Both the position numbers and the translations under genes were made by a program. This document shows positions 35,192 to 46,607 of a stretch of 64,000 bases of DNA, one piece after another; the first letter of the stretch is position 1; every line of letters starts with the position of its first letter. The notes beneath the pieces were generated by a model. It worked only from the letters and a program-made list of their open reading frames with translations. It made no database searches and was not told the DNA's origin. Source of the stretch: Gammaproteobacteria bacterium (GTDB lineage: Bacteria > Pseudomonadota > Gammaproteobacteria > SZUA-229); the NCBI GenBank assembly GCA_029882215.1, contig JAOULC010000010.1, positions 1-64,000 on the forward strand, given 5' to 3'.

Positions 35192-35812
35192 GTGGCAAGA
35201 TATATTGGTCCAAAACTTAAATTAAGTCGACGTGAAGGCGTTGACTTAGGTCATAAGTCAGGCGTACGCCCGATTGACTCAAAATGTAATTTTGAAAAAG
35301 TCCCTGGTCAGCATGGAGCTCGCCGAGCTCGAGTAACTGAATATGGTACTCAGCTACGTGAAAAGCAAAAAATTCGTCGTATTTACGGTGTATTAGAAAA
35401 ACAGTTCCGTAACTATTACAAAAAAGCAGCTTCTACTAAAGGTTCGACAGGTGAGACTTTGCTTAAATTGTTAGAAACACGGCTGGATAATGTCGTATAC
35501 CGTTCAGGTTTTGGTTCTACTCGGTCAGAAGCACGTCAATTAGTTTCACATAAGTCGATTCTGGTTAACGGTTCTGTAGTTAATGTTGCCTCTTACCAAG
35601 TATCGGCTAATGATGTTATCTCAGTAAGAGAAAAAGCTAAAAAGCAAACACGCATCAAGGACTCAATGGCACTTGCTACAGCCCGTGGTATTGATGAGTG
35701 GATTAGTTTAGATGCTGCTAAAATGGAAGCAACGTTCAAGTCTGTACCAGAGCGTTCTGATCTGCCAGCGGATTATAACGAATCACTCGTAGTGGAACTA
35801 TACTCCAAATAA
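35192..35812 (+). CDS. rpsD: 30S ribosomal protein S4
   Basis: 206 aa, GTG start. 16S assembly initiator and alpha operon repressor in E. coli. [19 protein letters not shown] with a single Cys in the N-terminal region (zinc-less type) and the S4 domain ([41 protein letters not shown]) are clear. Confidence 0.98.
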   Translation: MARYIGPKLKLSRREGVDLGHKSGVRPIDSKCNFEKVPGQHGARRARVTEYGTQLREKQKIRRIYGVLEKQFRNYYKKAASTKGSTGETLLKLLETRLDNVVYRSGFGSTRSEARQLVSHKSILVNGSVVNVASYQVSANDVISVREKAKKQTRIKDSMALATARGIDEWISLDAAKMEATFKSVPERSDLPADYNESLVVELYSK

Positions 35813-35827
35813 GGGAGACTTTTGTAA

Positions 35828-36814
35828 ATGTCAGGCAATAGTAAAAACTTGCTCAAGCCTCGTGTCATTGATGTTAAATCATTCAGTGATACGCACACTA
35901 AAGTTACATTGGAACCACTTGAACGTGGCTTTGGTCATACACTTGGTAATGCACTTCGTAGAATTCTTCTTTCGTCGCTGGAAGGTGCAGCGGTTTCTGA
36001 AGTCGCAATTGATGGTGTTCTTCATGAATACAGCACAATCGATGGTGTTCAAGAAGACGTATTAGAAATCTTAATGAATCTTAAAGGTGTGGCATTAACG
36101 TTACATGCTAAAGATGAGGTAGTGCTGTCATTATCAGCTTCTAAAGCCGGTGTCGTAACAGCTAACGATATCGTCCTAGATCATGATGTTGAAATAGTAA
36201 ATCCTGATCATGTGATCTGTACATTGAATAAAGATATTAATCTTTCAATGTCACTCAAAGTTACTAAAGGTCGTGGTTATGTTGCTTCCAATTCAGTTTC
36301 AGCTGATGAGGTTTCAAACATCGGTGGATTAAGACTGGATGCTTCGTATAGTCCAATTCGTAAAGTGTCATACAGTGTTGAGAACGCACGTGTTGAACAG
36401 CGCACTGATATGGATAAGCTGATCATTGATCTGGAAACAAACGGTACAATTGATCCAGAAAATGCAGTACGACGTGCAGCTGGTATTCTACAAGAGCAAC
36501 TTTCAGTATTCGTTGACTTGCAAAGTTCAGAAGTACAGTCACAAGAGCCTGAAGAAGCAGAAGTTGATCCATTGCTATTACGTCCAGTTGATGATTTGGA
36601 GCTGACAGTACGTTCAGCTAACTGTCTTAAAGCAGAGAATATCTACTACATAGGTGATTTAATACACCGTACTGAAGTCGAGCTGCTGAAAACACCAAAT
36701 CTGGGTAAAAAATCCTTAACAGAGATAAAAGACGTTCTTGCATCTCACGGTTTATCATTAGGTGTACGTCTGGAAAACTGGCCGCCATCATCTATTAAAG
36801 ATAAAACTAGTTAA
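35828..36814 (+). CDS. rpoA: DNA-directed RNA polymerase alpha subunit
   Basis: 328 aa. The N-terminal domain ([51 protein letters not shown]) dimerises and assembles beta and beta'. An acidic linker ([14 protein letters not shown]) leads to the C-terminal domain ([54 protein letters not shown]), which binds UP elements and activators such as FNR. Confidence 0.99.
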   Translation: MSGNSKNLLKPRVIDVKSFSDTHTKVTLEPLERGFGHTLGNALRRILLSSLEGAAVSEVAIDGVLHEYSTIDGVQEDVLEILMNLKGVALTLHAKDEVVLSLSASKAGVVTANDIVLDHDVEIVNPDHVICTLNKDINLSMSLKVTKGRGYVASNSVSADEVSNIGGLRLDASYSPIRKVSYSVENARVEQRTDMDKLIIDLETNGTIDPENAVRRAAGILQEQLSVFVDLQSSEVQSQEPEEAEVDPLLLRPVDDLELTVRSANCLKAENIYYIGDLIHRTEVELLKTPNLGKKSLTEIKDVLASHGLSLGVRLENWPPSSIKDKTS

Positions 36815-36836
36815 CAAAGTTTTTAGGAATTAAATC

Positions 36837-37208
36837 ATGCGTCATCGTAAGTCGGGTCGTCAACTCAATCGTAACAGCAGTCACCGTATTGCTATGTTCC
36901 GTAATATGGCAACATCATTATTCGAACATGAAACAATCAAGACTACTTTGCCTAAAGCAAAAGAGTTACGTCGTATTGTTGAGCCATTAATCACATTAGC
37001 TAAAACTGATAGTGTTGCTAATCGCCGTTTAGCATTTGCACGTTTACGTGACAAAGCAATGGTTGCAAAACTATTTACAGATGTAGCGCCTCGTTTCACT
37101 ACTCGTCCTGGTGGTTACACACGTGTTCTTAAGTGTGGCTTTCGTTCGGGTGATGCGGCTCCAATGGCATATATCCAATTAGTTGAAGAAGCAAAATCTG
37201 AAGGTTAA
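36837..37208 (+). CDS. rplQ: 50S ribosomal protein L17
   Basis: 123 aa. [56 protein letters not shown] is typical. Last gene of the alpha operon, followed by a strong terminator. Confidence 0.98.
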   Translation: MRHRKSGRQLNRNSSHRIAMFRNMATSLFEHETIKTTLPKAKELRRIVEPLITLAKTDSVANRRLAFARLRDKAMVAKLFTDVAPRFTTRPGGYTRVLKCGFRSGDAAPMAYIQLVEEAKSEG

Positions 37209-37224
37209 TCTTTATATTTGCTCT

Positions 37225-37260
37225 ACACAAAAAAGCCGGGATAGCCCGGCTTTTTTGTGT
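37225..37260. terminator. Bidirectional terminator between rplQ and napC
   Basis: Perfect 16-bp inverted repeat ACACAAAAAAGCCGGG - ATAG - CCCGGCTTTTTTGTGT. T tracts appear on both strands, so it can end the alpha operon on plus and the nap operon on minus. Confidence 0.95.
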
Positions 37261-37278
37261 CTTATGATATTTCTTTAA

Positions 37279-37890
37279 TTAATCATGTCCAATGGCTGAA
37301 CTTGGGTCCACTTCATACATAGCTGGTAATGAGTGCGCGATACCTTTGTGGCAGTCAATACATGTTTGCCCCGATTCCAGGCCTTTTTGGTGCTGAGTCA
37401 TACCTCTACGTCCTTGCTGCGTGTAGTCCATTGATTTAAAGTCATGACAGTTACGGCATTCTCTAGAATCAGTATCTTTCATTACTTTCCAGACATTTCG
37501 CGCGAGATGAAGACGTTTCGCTTCAAACTTTTCAGGTGTATCAATTGTTCCCAGTGCTTTATGGAACAGTTCGTTAGTTGCCTGAATCTTACGTACCACT
37601 TTGTACGTCCATTCTTTTGGTACATGGCAGTCAGGGCAAGTAGCCCGTACGCCAGTGCGGTTGGAGTAATGAATGGTGTCTTTGTATTCTTCAAACACAT
37701 TCTCACGCATTTCATGACAAGAAATGCAGAACTCTTCTGTATTTGTCATCTCCATTGCAGTGTTGAAGCCACCCCAGAAAATAATGCCTGCGATAAAACC
37801 GCCAACCAGTAAGGTGCCAAGAGAGTATCTTGCAGTTGGCTGTTTTAGCAGGTTCCACGTTGTTGCTAATATTTGTTTAAGTTTATTCAT
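37279..37890 (-). CDS. napC: Tetraheme cytochrome c NapC
   Basis: 203 aa. Membrane-anchored NapC/NirT-family quinol dehydrogenase that passes electrons to the NapAB complex in the periplasm. One N-terminal TM (LGTLLVGGFIAGIIFWGGFNTAME) is followed by four heme sites: CISCH, CPDCH, CRNCH, CIDCH. Length fits the family. Last gene of the nap operon, about 35 nt after napB, and followed by the shared terminator. Confidence 0.96.
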   Translation of the reverse strand: MNKLKQILATTWNLLKQPTARYSLGTLLVGGFIAGIIFWGGFNTAMEMTNTEEFCISCHEMRENVFEEYKDTIHYSNRTGVRATCPDCHVPKEWTYKVVRKIQATNELFHKALGTIDTPEKFEAKRLHLARNVWKVMKDTDSRECRNCHDFKSMDYTQQGRRGMTQHQKGLESGQTCIDCHKGIAHSLPAMYEVDPSSAIGHD

Positions 37891-37925
37891 AGTGCTAGCC
37901 TGTTATCAGATGCTTGGTATAACCA

Positions 37926-38375
37926 TTACTGGTGCTTTATTGTTTTTATTGGCTGAAATGTATTTTCAACTAATGGGTTAGAGGTGACTTGCGGTACATG
38001 GCACTGTGTGCAGAAATAGCGCCTGGGCGCTATATTTGCCAATACATGATTTTCGCGATCGCTAAAATGTGTCTGACTAATTTTTGTAGCACCTGAATCT
38101 TTATAATTGGACCAGCTATGACAAGTAAGACACTTATTGAATTTTTTATTTATCTTATAGCCTTGTATCTTATGAGGAATCAAAGGGGGCTGCTGAACAT
38201 AGTCCCTTTCTATTGGTTCGCGGTCATTCTGAACCTTCTGAACTGCCGGGCTTTTATTTGCTTCATCAAGTGGAGTGCTACCGCGTAAAGAGTTAAGCTG
38301 CTGCGCAAACAGCTGTGATACGCCTAAGGTAAGACTAAACATTACTGTTAATAATATCAGCTTTTCTTTTTTCAT
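37926..38375 (-). CDS. napB: Periplasmic nitrate reductase, diheme cytochrome subunit NapB
   Basis: 149 aa. A signal peptide (KLILLTVMFSLTLGVSQLFAQ) and two heme sites, CLTCH and CTQCH, are visible. It transfers electrons from NapC to NapA. NDREPIERDYVQQPPLIPHKI resembles the conserved NapB region before heme 1. Overlaps napH by 4 nt. Confidence 0.95.
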   Translation of the reverse strand: MKKEKLILLTVMFSLTLGVSQLFAQQLNSLRGSTPLDEANKSPAVQKVQNDREPIERDYVQQPPLIPHKIQGYKINKKFNKCLTCHSWSNYKDSGATKISQTHFSDRENHVLANIAPRRYFCTQCHVPQVTSNPLVENTFQPIKTIKHQ

Positions 38376-39271
38376 TGAGATGACTCCTGATTTTGATATT
38401 CATTAGAAATAGTCGAGTGGTTAAAACGACTAGTAAATTTAAAAACCTGTTTGTCGCAGACATCTATACAGCGGCCACAATTTGTACAATTCAGGTTCAG
38501 TATGAGTGGACTTGCATTGTGCTTTTCACCATGTAATGCAGGGTGTATCACTTGCTCTTCAGGGCAGACTAAAAAACAATCCATGCAGTTATCGCATTTA
38601 TTTCTTTGATAGGCACTGATGCGAATCACACCCATTCTGCCAAATAAACTATAAAAAGCACCGACAGGGCAGATGTGGCCACACCATGCATCTCGACTGA
38701 TGAGCAGGTCGAATAGAAATATAACAAGCAGAATCAATCCGGAGATCAATAGTCCGTTAATAATACCTCTTTGGACCAAACTTACCGGGTTGATTAGTTC
38801 CCATGATAGTGTTCCTGTAATAAGAGCCATTACAAAAGTAACAGTGAGTAACCAGTAGCGTGTATTTCTAGGAAATAATGAGCTGCTTTTTATGTTTAGT
38901 TTTTTGCGCAGCCAGCTTGCGCTATCTGTCGCTATATTTATTGGGCATAGCCATGAGCAGTAAACTCTGCCGCCAACCAGCAGATAAAATAATGAAACAA
39001 TAATGGCACCTGTAATGATCACAGTAGACAGGTATTGACCTGCAAACAAGGACTGTACTGCAATAAACGGGTCTGATAAAGGAAGAATATCAAGCGTCAA
39101 ACTTGAGCTCAGATTTCCTTTGATTATCCATATACCGGCAAGCGGGCCGATTAAGAAAAGACTGAATACCAGCAGCTGTGTTAATCGGCGTAGCAACAGC
39201 CACTTATGGCGTTGCAGCCAGCTTCTTTCAAGCGAATCGTTTTGCTGTATATCAGGTGTAGGAGTGTTCAT
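38372..39271 (-). CDS. napH: Ferredoxin-type quinol dehydrogenase membrane subunit NapH
   Basis: 299 aa. Four membrane segments and two Cys-containing cytoplasmic loops (CSWLCPINIAT and CGHICPVGAFYSLFG), then two 4Fe-4S clusters at the C-terminus (CDNCMDCFLVCP and CTNCGRCIDVC). With NapG it is thought to oxidise quinol for NapA. Overlaps napG by 1 nt and napB by 4 nt. Confidence 0.95.
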   Translation of the reverse strand: MNTPTPDIQQNDSLERSWLQRHKWLLLRRLTQLLVFSLFLIGPLAGIWIIKGNLSSSLTLDILPLSDPFIAVQSLFAGQYLSTVIITGAIIVSLFYLLVGGRVYCSWLCPINIATDSASWLRKKLNIKSSSLFPRNTRYWLLTVTFVMALITGTLSWELINPVSLVQRGIINGLLISGLILLVIFLFDLLISRDAWCGHICPVGAFYSLFGRMGVIRISAYQRNKCDNCMDCFLVCPEEQVIHPALHGEKHNASPLILNLNCTNCGRCIDVCDKQVFKFTSRFNHSTISNEYQNQESSQ

Positions 39272-40059
39272 CAGTCTTTACCCAGACCTTTGCCGGCATG
39301 GTCATACTTAAGGCCATCGGGCAGGTTATATTCATGCTTAGCATCAGGAGTGACAAGGCTTTGCCCGGCTTTTTCTTTTTCTTTCCAGCCAAGGCGATAG
39401 TGTCGTCCAAGTTCACCTTTTGCCAGAGCAACGGGTAGTACTTTTATAGCGGCTTCATCGAGTACACAGGCGCGTTCACATTTGCCGCAACCTGTGCATT
39501 TATCAGAATGTACAACCGGGATGAATAGGGCATGTTTATTTGTGCGTATATTATGTTGTGGCTCTAGCGTAATGGCAGAGTTAATTAAAGGGCAGATTCG
39601 ATGACAAACATCGCAGCGTAATCCTTGAAAATTAAGACAGGACTCCTGATCAATTAATACAGCCAGACCCATACGGGCATCATCAATATCAGTTAATGAT
39701 TTGTCGAGTGCATTCGTCGGGCATGCTTTAACACAAGGTATATCCTCACACATTTCGCAGGGAATTTTACGCGCTTCAAAGTAAGGTGTGCCCGTAGCGG
39801 CACGATCAACAATGTCAGCCAATTTTAGTATGTCGTAAGGGCAGTCCCTTACACATAATCCACACCGAACACAGGCAGCAAGAAAATCATCTTCTGTGAG
39901 TGCACCCGGAGGACGAAGTGAAGTGGTTGCTAGTGAGCTGGCATTTTTTGTATAAAAACCCAGCCCCAGTCCTAACAGTGAGACACCACAAATAGTACGA
40001 GCCGTTTCTGTTAAGAAACGTCTTCTCTTCGCATTGGTTTGTGATGAGACGAGAGACAT
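39271..40059 (-). CDS. napG: Ferredoxin-type protein NapG
   Basis: 262 aa. A Tat-type N-terminus ([25 protein letters not shown]) fits periplasmic export in folded form. Four 4Fe-4S motifs are visible: [46 protein letters not shown]. Partner of NapH. Located 9 nt after napA. Confidence 0.95.
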   Translation of the reverse strand: MSLVSSQTNAKRRRFLTETARTICGVSLLGLGLGFYTKNASSLATTSLRPPGALTEDDFLAACVRCGLCVRDCPYDILKLADIVDRAATGTPYFEARKIPCEMCEDIPCVKACPTNALDKSLTDIDDARMGLAVLIDQESCLNFQGLRCDVCHRICPLINSAITLEPQHNIRTNKHALFIPVVHSDKCTGCGKCERACVLDEAAIKVLPVALAKGELGRHYRLGWKEKEKAGQSLVTPDAKHEYNLPDGLKYDHAGKGLGKD

Positions 40060-40068
40060 AACCGCTCC

Positions 40069-42576
40069 TTATACTTTCAAAACTTTAACAGCGCATTTTT
40101 TGTAGTCTGTTTCTTTTGACAGAGGGTCAGTCGCATCAAGTGTTAACTTATTAATCAATCGACCGGCATCAAACCAGGGAACAAAAATAAGTCCTTCGGG
40201 CGGACGATTACGTCCACGAGTTTCTACACGGAGTTCGATTTCACCACGGCGGCTCGCAACCTTGGCAAGCATGCCTCTGCGCAGGCCGCGCTTTTTCGCA
40301 TCATTCGGATGAATGAACATTACGGCATCCGGGAAGGCTCTGTACAGTTCAGGTACACGACGTGTCATTGAACCTGAGTGCCAGTGTTCCAGTACGCGGC
40401 CAGTTGATAGCCATAAATCATATTCTTTATCAGGGCTTTCAGCGGCGGGTTCAAACGGTGCAAAAATAATATTAGCGCGGCCGTCTTTTTTACCATAGAA
40501 CTGAACTTTACTGCCTTTTTCAACGAAGGGGTCGAAGCCTTCACGGTAACGCCAGAGAGTTTCCTTACCATTTATCACTGGCCAGCGGAGACCGCGGGCT
40601 TTGTGATAAGTATCGAATTCGCCAAGGTCGTGGCCTTTTTTAGGGCCTTGTGTTCCGAACAAGCGATATTCTTCAAATAAGCCTTTTTGCATATAAAAAC
40701 CAAAATGATCCATTTCGGTATTGTCGTATGCATTGCCTTCGCTGTCTGTTATTTGTTGTTTGGGGTATTTATCAACGTTACCATTTTGAAATAGTACTTC
40801 ATATAATGTTTTACCTCGAAGCTCAGGCTTTTTATCGATTAATTCTTTAGGCCAGACTTCTTCAACGGTAAAGCGTTTTGAAAACTCAGCCATTTGCCAT
40901 AAGTCAGACTGTGATTCACCGGGTGCTTTAACTTGCTGGCGCCAGAACTGTGTACGACGTTCAGCATTACCGTAAGCCCCTTCTTTTTCTGTCCACATGG
41001 CAGTCGGTAAAATAAGATCGCCTGCGATGGCAGTAACAGTGGGGTACGGATCGGACACTACAATAAAGTTTTCAGGGTTTCTGTAGCCCGGGTAAGTTTC
41101 ATCGTTAAAGTTAGCGGCTGCTTGTACATTGTTATTACACATAACCCAGTAAGCGTTTAATTTGCCATCTTTGAGCATGCGGTTTTGTAACACAGCGTGA
41201 TAACCGGGTTTTTCTGGAATGGTACCTTCAGGTAGTTTCCAGATCTTTTCAGCAAATGTTCGGTGAGCCGGATTTTTAACAACCAGATCAGCGGGTAAAC
41301 GATGGGCAAAAGTACCCACTTCACGTGCTGTTCCACAAGCAGACGGTTGCCCGGTTAATGAGAAGGGACTGTTGCCGGGCTCAGAAATTTTACCCATTAA
41401 TAAGTGGATGTTGTAAACCAGACCGTTAACCCATACACCTCGAGTGTGTTGGTTGAAACCCATGGTCCAGAAAGAAGTGACTTTCTTGGAAGGATCGGCA
41501 TAAACTTTTGCTAAAGCTAGCAGGTTTTTTTCTGGTACACCGCTGAGCTTAGAGGTGTATTCAAGTGTGTATTCAGAAACAGATTTTTTATACTCTTCAA
41601 AAGTTATGCCGCTGAGTTTGCCACCGGTGCCGGTTTTCTTTTGTTCCAGCGGGTGCTCAGGACGCAAACCATAGCCAATATCAGTTGGGGTCTTTTTGAA
41701 GTTAACATGATCCTTAACAAATTCTTTGTTATAAGATTTTGTCTGGATAATATAATTTGCAATATAGTTGGCGATGGCCAGATCTGTTTGTGGAGTAAAC
41801 ACCATGCCGTTATCCGCCAGATCAAAACAGCGATGTTTAAAAGTAGACATAACATGAACTTCGCAGCCTTCTTTTGTCAGCCGGGTGTCACTTAAGCGTG
41901 ACCATAGTATGGGATGCATTTCTGCCATATTGGCGCCCCATAAAACAAAGACATCTGCATGTTCCAAATCATCATAGCAACCCATAGGTTCATCGGCGCC
42001 AAAGCCACGCATAAAGGCACCAACAGCCGAAGCCATACAGTGACGGGCGTTGGGATCAAGATTGTTAGAGCGGAAACCGGCTTTAAACAGTTTAGATGCC
42101 GCATAACCTTCCCATACTGTCCACTGGCCAGAACCGAACATACCAACAGAGGTCGGGCCTTTTTTCTTTAAGGCTTCCTTCCATTTAACGGCCATGATAT
42201 CAAAGGCCTGATCCCAGCTTATCGGTGTGAATTCACCTTCCTTATCATAGACACCATCAGTCATACGCAGCAGAGGTGTGGTAAGGCGGTCTTTTCCATA
42301 CATGATCTTAGAAAGAAAATAACCTTTAATACAGTTAAGTCCGCGGTTTACCGGTGCATCAGGGTCGCCCTGAGTGGCAATAACACGGCCGTCTTTAGTG
42401 CCAACCAGTACACTGCAACCTGTTCCACAAAAACGACATGGTGCTTTATCCCAGCGAATTTGACTGCTACTGGTTTTAGCGATGGCATTATTGATCCCCG
42501 GTATCGTGATACCCGCGGCAGCGGCAGTTGCGGCAATTGCATTGGTTTTAATAAAGCTTCTTCTTGTTAGTTTCAT
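40069..42576 (-). CDS. napA: Periplasmic nitrate reductase catalytic subunit NapA
   Basis: 835 aa. Reduces nitrate to nitrite using Mo-bisMGD. A Tat signal ([21 protein letters not shown]) is present. The 4Fe-4S motif [39 protein letters not shown] and the Cys ligand of Mo in [18 protein letters not shown] are present. The C-terminal cofactor-binding domain includes [24 protein letters not shown]. Overlaps napD by 4 nt. Typical NapA length, with no sign of damage. Confidence 0.98.
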   Translation of the reverse strand: MKLTRRSFIKTNAIAATAAAAGITIPGINNAIAKTSSSQIRWDKAPCRFCGTGCSVLVGTKDGRVIATQGDPDAPVNRGLNCIKGYFLSKIMYGKDRLTTPLLRMTDGVYDKEGEFTPISWDQAFDIMAVKWKEALKKKGPTSVGMFGSGQWTVWEGYAASKLFKAGFRSNNLDPNARHCMASAVGAFMRGFGADEPMGCYDDLEHADVFVLWGANMAEMHPILWSRLSDTRLTKEGCEVHVMSTFKHRCFDLADNGMVFTPQTDLAIANYIANYIIQTKSYNKEFVKDHVNFKKTPTDIGYGLRPEHPLEQKKTGTGGKLSGITFEEYKKSVSEYTLEYTSKLSGVPEKNLLALAKVYADPSKKVTSFWTMGFNQHTRGVWVNGLVYNIHLLMGKISEPGNSPFSLTGQPSACGTAREVGTFAHRLPADLVVKNPAHRTFAEKIWKLPEGTIPEKPGYHAVLQNRMLKDGKLNAYWVMCNNNVQAAANFNDETYPGYRNPENFIVVSDPYPTVTAIAGDLILPTAMWTEKEGAYGNAERRTQFWRQQVKAPGESQSDLWQMAEFSKRFTVEEVWPKELIDKKPELRGKTLYEVLFQNGNVDKYPKQQITDSEGNAYDNTEMDHFGFYMQKGLFEEYRLFGTQGPKKGHDLGEFDTYHKARGLRWPVINGKETLWRYREGFDPFVEKGSKVQFYGKKDGRANIIFAPFEPAAESPDKEYDLWLSTGRVLEHWHSGSMTRRVPELYRAFPDAVMFIHPNDAKKRGLRRGMLAKVASRRGEIELRVETRGRNRPPEGLIFVPWFDAGRLINKLTLDATDPLSKETDYKKCAVKVLKV

Positions 42577-42878
42577 AGTGTGGGCTCCAGTGGATCAGAT
42601 TCATTACAACCACATGTGGGTATAGTGGCAGGGTCAATTACTTCATCAATATTATTTTCATCGTGGTGGTAAACTACCGCGACAGAGAGAATGTTGGGCA
42701 TATCCTGAAACTGCATTACACGATCTGCCAGAGCATTGGAACTCTCGTCTTCAATTGTGACGATCAGTTTTCCTCCGCTATTTGCATGCACTTCAACACC
42801 ATCAATTTGAGACAACATATTCGATGCTATTTCTGATTTATCTGGTGAAGCGTGAATGAGCACGCCGCTAATATTCAT
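42573..42878 (-). CDS. napD: NapA maturation chaperone NapD
   Basis: 101 aa. [43 protein letters not shown] is a NapD ferredoxin-like fold. NapD binds the NapA Tat signal peptide and delays export until the cofactor is inserted. It overlaps napF and napA by 4 nt on each side. Confidence 0.95.
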   Translation of the reverse strand: MNISGVLIHASPDKSEIASNMLSQIDGVEVHANSGGKLIVTIEDESSNALADRVMQFQDMPNILSVAVVYHHDENNIDEVIDPATIPTCGCNESDPLEPTL

Positions 42879-43411
42879 AATGCAGACTCCTTAAGGTATG
42901 AACCATGATCAGGTTCATTGGGGTTTTGATAACTGAGCTTGATAGCGTGATTCGGACATGGCTGAAAACAGGCGCCACATCCATTACATAATAATGAGTC
43001 AATAACAGGGTATGGAGGCTGCCCCACTCTGGGAGTAAAACCAATGGCTTCTGTTTCACATTGTTCACGGCAAGTCATGCAGTGAATGCCCTTAAAGACA
43101 AGGCATTTGTCAGTGATGGTGGACTGAATAGTCCAGGGTTGTTCGCCAGCTCTTACTGCCAGTACGTTGTCATTACAACTATCGACACAGTCTAAGCAAA
43201 AGGTGCATTCACCCTTAGAGAAATCAACCTCTGGGTATTTGCCAGAACCTGAGAACAGAATGTTTTGCGGGCAGGCCTTTATGCAGTCACCACACTGTGT
43301 ACAGATTTCGACAAAAAGGTATTCAGCAAGTGAAAAAGGCGGACGTATTGGTGCATGACGGTTGGTAAAATCACCCCGTAAAAATTGCTTTCTGGTAATC
43401 GCTCCTGCCAT
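42875..43411 (-). CDS. napF: Ferredoxin-type protein NapF
   Basis: 178 aa from the ATG giving MAGAITRKQFLRGDF, a start typical of NapF. The track's 59 extra N-terminal residues run across the promoter region and are rejected. Cys clusters CTQCGDCIKACP, CTFCLDCVDSC, CMTCREQCE and CNGCGACFQPCP indicate 4Fe-4S centres. Cytoplasmic NapA-interacting protein. First gene of napFDAGHBC. Confidence 0.94.
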   Translation of the reverse strand: MAGAITRKQFLRGDFTNRHAPIRPPFSLAEYLFVEICTQCGDCIKACPQNILFSGSGKYPEVDFSKGECTFCLDCVDSCNDNVLAVRAGEQPWTIQSTITDKCLVFKGIHCMTCREQCETEAIGFTPRVGQPPYPVIDSLLCNGCGACFQPCPNHAIKLSYQNPNEPDHGSYLKESAL

Positions 43412-43450
43412 ACCACGCACCCTGACTTTATCTTGATTAATTTGAATATA

Positions 43451-43456
43451 ATAATA
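43451..43456 (-). promoter_or_regulatory. Candidate -10 of the nap promoter
   Basis: TATTAT on the minus strand. The predicted start is about 43444, 33 nt before the napF ATG. It is spaced correctly from the FNR-type site for class II activation. Confidence 0.6.
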
Positions 43457-43477
43457 GTGTGATTGAAAAAACACGCT

Positions 43478-43491
43478 GTGATATAAATCAA
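43478..43491 (-). promoter_or_regulatory. FNR/ANR-type binding site of the nap operon
   Basis: TTGATTTATATCAC read on the minus strand matches 9 of 10 defined bases of TTGATNNNNATCAA. Its centre (43484.5) lies about 41 bp upstream of the start predicted from the TATTAT -10, the textbook class II position. This implies anaerobic induction of nap. Confidence 0.7.
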
Positions 43492-43621
43492 TAACTGAGT
43501 CGATACTATATAGCAGTAGTGACTGCGTTTTGTTAGCTAACAGTATAAAACAAGGAGCAGGGTAGAGGTGTTTAAGGCGAGTATGCAATAGCGGGTTTTG
43601 CCAGCTATTGCATCAGTTATG

Positions 43622-46471
43622 TTAATTGGGTGTTTTTTTGTTTTGGCGCTGCATTAATTCTTTTAAGTACTTACCGGTATAAGAACAGGGTTCTTTCATC
43701 ACATCTTCAGGTGTTCCTGCAGCAATAATTTGCCCGCCTTTACCGCCACCTTCCGGGCCTAAGTCAACGATCCAGTCGGCGGTCTTGATAACATCGAGAT
43801 TGTGTTCAATAACGATCAATGTGTTGCCGTGATCACGCAAGCGGTGGATGACTTGCAATAACTGCTGTACGTCATGAAAGTGCAGGCCGGTAGTTGGTTC
43901 ATCCAAGATATAGATGGTCTGGCCGGTATCTCGTTTAGATAATTCTTTTGCTAACTTGATTCGCTGCGCTTCTCCGCCTGACAGTGTGGTCGCACCCTGT
44001 CCTAATGTTATGTAGGACAAACCAACGTCTACCAGTGTTTGTAATTTGCGTTTCAAAACAGGTATAGCATCAAAAAATGGCAGGGCATCTTCAACTGTCA
44101 GGTCGAGGACCTGATTAATGTTTTTACCTTTGTACTGAATGTCGAGCGTTTCTCGGTTATAGCGTTTGCCATGGCAAATATCGCAGGGCACAAAAATATC
44201 CGGTAGAAAATGCATTTCAACTTTAATGACGCCATCACCTGAACAGGCTTCGCAGCGGCCGCCTTTAACATTAAAACTAAAACGTCCCGGTTTGTAACCG
44301 CGAGCTCTAGCCTCCGGTGAACCTGCAAACAGTTCACGAATAGGGGTGAACAAGCCGGTATAGGTTGCCGGGTTAGAGCGCGGTGTGCGACCGATCGGTG
44401 CCTGATCGATATCGACCACTTTATCAAAATGCTCAAGCCCTTCTATTGACTGATAAGGTGCGGCTTCAGCAGATGCTTTATTAATATGTTGAGCCAGTAC
44501 TTTGTATAAGGTGTCATTAATGAGTGTTGATTTTCCGGAACCGGAAACGCCAGTAACGCAGGTCAGCAGGCCGACCGGTATTTGCAGATTAACATCCTGT
44601 AAGTTGTTGCCGGAGGAACCGTTAATTTTCAGCCAGGCATCACCGGCAGGAGTACGCTGCGTGCTGATATTAATCGCTTCTTTTCCGGACATGTACTGAC
44701 CGGTCAGCGAGTTGTCATTAGCCATGATTTCTGCCGGTGTTCCCGTTGCAGTCACGTTGCCTCCATGTACACCGGCACCGGGCCCAATATCAACCACATA
44801 GTCAGCGGCAAGAATAGCATCCTCATCGTGCTCAACGACGATAACCGTATTGCCCATGTCGCGTAACTGCAACAGGGTTTTAATCAACCGGTCATTGTCA
44901 CGCTGATGTAAACCAATTGAAGGCTCGTCAAGAATATACATCACCCCCATCAGGCCGGCACCAATCTGACTGGCCAGTCTGATACGCTGTGCTTCACCGC
45001 CGGAGAGACTGTCTGATTTTCTGTCCAGCGATAAATATTCAAGGCCAACATTGACCAAAAAACGTAAACGGGTGCTGATTTCTTTTACAATTTTATCGGC
45101 AATTTCGCCCTGTTTTCCCGACAGCTCTAAACTATCGAAAAACTCAAGACTGTGTTCAATGGCCATATTGGTAATTGACGGCAGGTTTTTATCGGTAATA
45201 AAGACATGGCGTGCGCTTTTATTAAGGCGCGTGCCTTCACATGAGGGACACTGTTGCTGCGATAAATACTTTGAAAGCTCTTCGCGCACAGCCGATGAAT
45301 CGGTGTCATGATAACGGCGATCCATATTTGGGATGATGCCTTCAAACGGGTGGATGCGGCTTTTTGCCGGACCGCGCTGTGACGGATAATAAAATTTTAT
45401 TTCATCGTCGCCACTGCCAAAAAGAATGATCTTTTTGATTTTTTCTGGCAGCTCCTTATATGGAGTTTCCAGATCAATACCGTAATGATCCGCCAGCCCC
45501 TGGAGCAGGCTGAAGTAGTAGGCGTTGCGCCGGTCCCAGCCGCGTACCGCACCACCGGCTAAACTGATGGCGGGGTTAACAATGACACGGGTGGGATCAA
45601 AGTAATCTTTGTTGCCAATGCCTTCACAGGCTTCACAGGCACCGACCGGGTTATTAAAAGAAAAGAGTCTTGGCTCAAGTTCGGTCAGGCTGTATCCACA
45701 CACAGGGCAGGCGTATTTTGATGAAAAAATAATTTCATCGCCTTCTTTTTCATCAATATAGGCAATCATTGCAATGCCACCGGTCATTGCAATGGTGGTT
45801 TCAAAAGATTCTGCAAGCCGCTGCTGAATACCGTCACGGACTTTGAAACGATCGACGATAACTTCGATAGTGTGTTTTTTATTGGCTTCGAGTTCAGGTG
45901 TTTCATCCAGTTCGACGATGACGCCATCAACCCGGGCGCGGATAAATCCCTGACGTTTCAGGTCGTCAAATAAATTCTGGTATTCGCCTTTGCGTTCCTG
46001 AATGACCGGGGCCAGCATCATCATGCGACTGTCTTCGGGTAATTCCAGTACCAGATCAACCATCTGGCTGACCGTTTGTGCTTCAAGTGATTCACCGTGA
46101 TCCGGACAAACCGGGATACCGGCGCGGGCATAGAGCAGGCGCAGATAATCATAGATTTCGGTGATGGTACCGACAGTCGAGCGCGGGTTGTGTGAGGTGG
46201 TTTTTTGTTCGATAGAAATAGCCGGTGACAAGCCTTCGATATGATCGACATCCGGTTTTTCCATCATCGATAAAAACTGCCGGGCATAAGCCGAGAGTGA
46301 TTCGACATAGCGACGCTGGCCTTCAGCAAAAATAGTATCAAAAGCCAGTGATGATTTACCGGAGCCCGACAACCCGGTAATAACGATAAGCTTATCGCGT
46401 GGTAAATCGAGCGAAATGTTCTTTAGGTTATGTGTTCGCGCGCCACGTATTTGTATCGTCTTATTTTGCAT
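43622..46471 (-). CDS. uvrA: Excinuclease ABC subunit A
   Basis: 949 aa. DNA damage sensor of nucleotide excision repair, a tandem ABC ATPase. Two Walker A motifs ([10 protein letters not shown] and [10 protein letters not shown]), two LSGGEAQRI signatures, a CxxC zinc site ([30 protein letters not shown]) and the C-terminal zinc module ([32 protein letters not shown]) are intact. I start at [17 protein letters not shown]; the track adds 28 non-conserved residues. No convincing LexA box was found upstream. Confidence 0.98.
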   Translation of the reverse strand: MQNKTIQIRGARTHNLKNISLDLPRDKLIVITGLSGSGKSSLAFDTIFAEGQRRYVESLSAYARQFLSMMEKPDVDHIEGLSPAISIEQKTTSHNPRSTVGTITEIYDYLRLLYARAGIPVCPDHGESLEAQTVSQMVDLVLELPEDSRMMMLAPVIQERKGEYQNLFDDLKRQGFIRARVDGVIVELDETPELEANKKHTIEVIVDRFKVRDGIQQRLAESFETTIAMTGGIAMIAYIDEKEGDEIIFSSKYACPVCGYSLTELEPRLFSFNNPVGACEACEGIGNKDYFDPTRVIVNPAISLAGGAVRGWDRRNAYYFSLLQGLADHYGIDLETPYKELPEKIKKIILFGSGDDEIKFYYPSQRGPAKSRIHPFEGIIPNMDRRYHDTDSSAVREELSKYLSQQQCPSCEGTRLNKSARHVFITDKNLPSITNMAIEHSLEFFDSLELSGKQGEIADKIVKEISTRLRFLVNVGLEYLSLDRKSDSLSGGEAQRIRLASQIGAGLMGVMYILDEPSIGLHQRDNDRLIKTLLQLRDMGNTVIVVEHDEDAILAADYVVDIGPGAGVHGGNVTATGTPAEIMANDNSLTGQYMSGKEAINISTQRTPAGDAWLKINGSSGNNLQDVNLQIPVGLLTCVTGVSGSGKSTLINDTLYKVLAQHINKASAEAAPYQSIEGLEHFDKVVDIDQAPIGRTPRSNPATYTGLFTPIRELFAGSPEARARGYKPGRFSFNVKGGRCEACSGDGVIKVEMHFLPDIFVPCDICHGKRYNRETLDIQYKGKNINQVLDLTVEDALPFFDAIPVLKRKLQTLVDVGLSYITLGQGATTLSGGEAQRIKLAKELSKRDTGQTIYILDEPTTGLHFHDVQQLLQVIHRLRDHGNTLIVIEHNLDVIKTADWIVDLGPEGGGKGGQIIAAGTPEDVMKEPCSYTGKYLKELMQRQNKKTPN

Positions 46472-46607
46472 AACAATCCTGCTGCTGTACTGATAGAATA
46501 GGCGCGCGTTGGTAGTCAATGCCCGACCCTGAGCCAACTGCTGATTATAACTCATTGGGCAATGAAAACAGGGCCGAATGTCTATATGAATAGAGAGTTT
46601 TAGATAG

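Noticed and set aside
37444-37981. Plus-strand ORFs opposite napC
   Set aside because: Antisense to a clear tetraheme cytochrome gene; composition typical of shadow frames.
43427-43440. Second FNR-like sequence TTTATCTTGATTAA (8 of 10)
   Set aside because: It is about 22 bp from the napF ATG, downstream of the predicted start, so it cannot act as the activator site; low specificity.
43412-43588. 59-residue extension of NapF
   Set aside because: It covers the FNR site and promoter, is not NapF-like, and a good NapF start exists at 43411.
46472-46607. Possible SOS box for uvrA (CTGTACTGATAG region)
   Set aside because: It lacks the CTG-N10-CAG symmetry of LexA sites.
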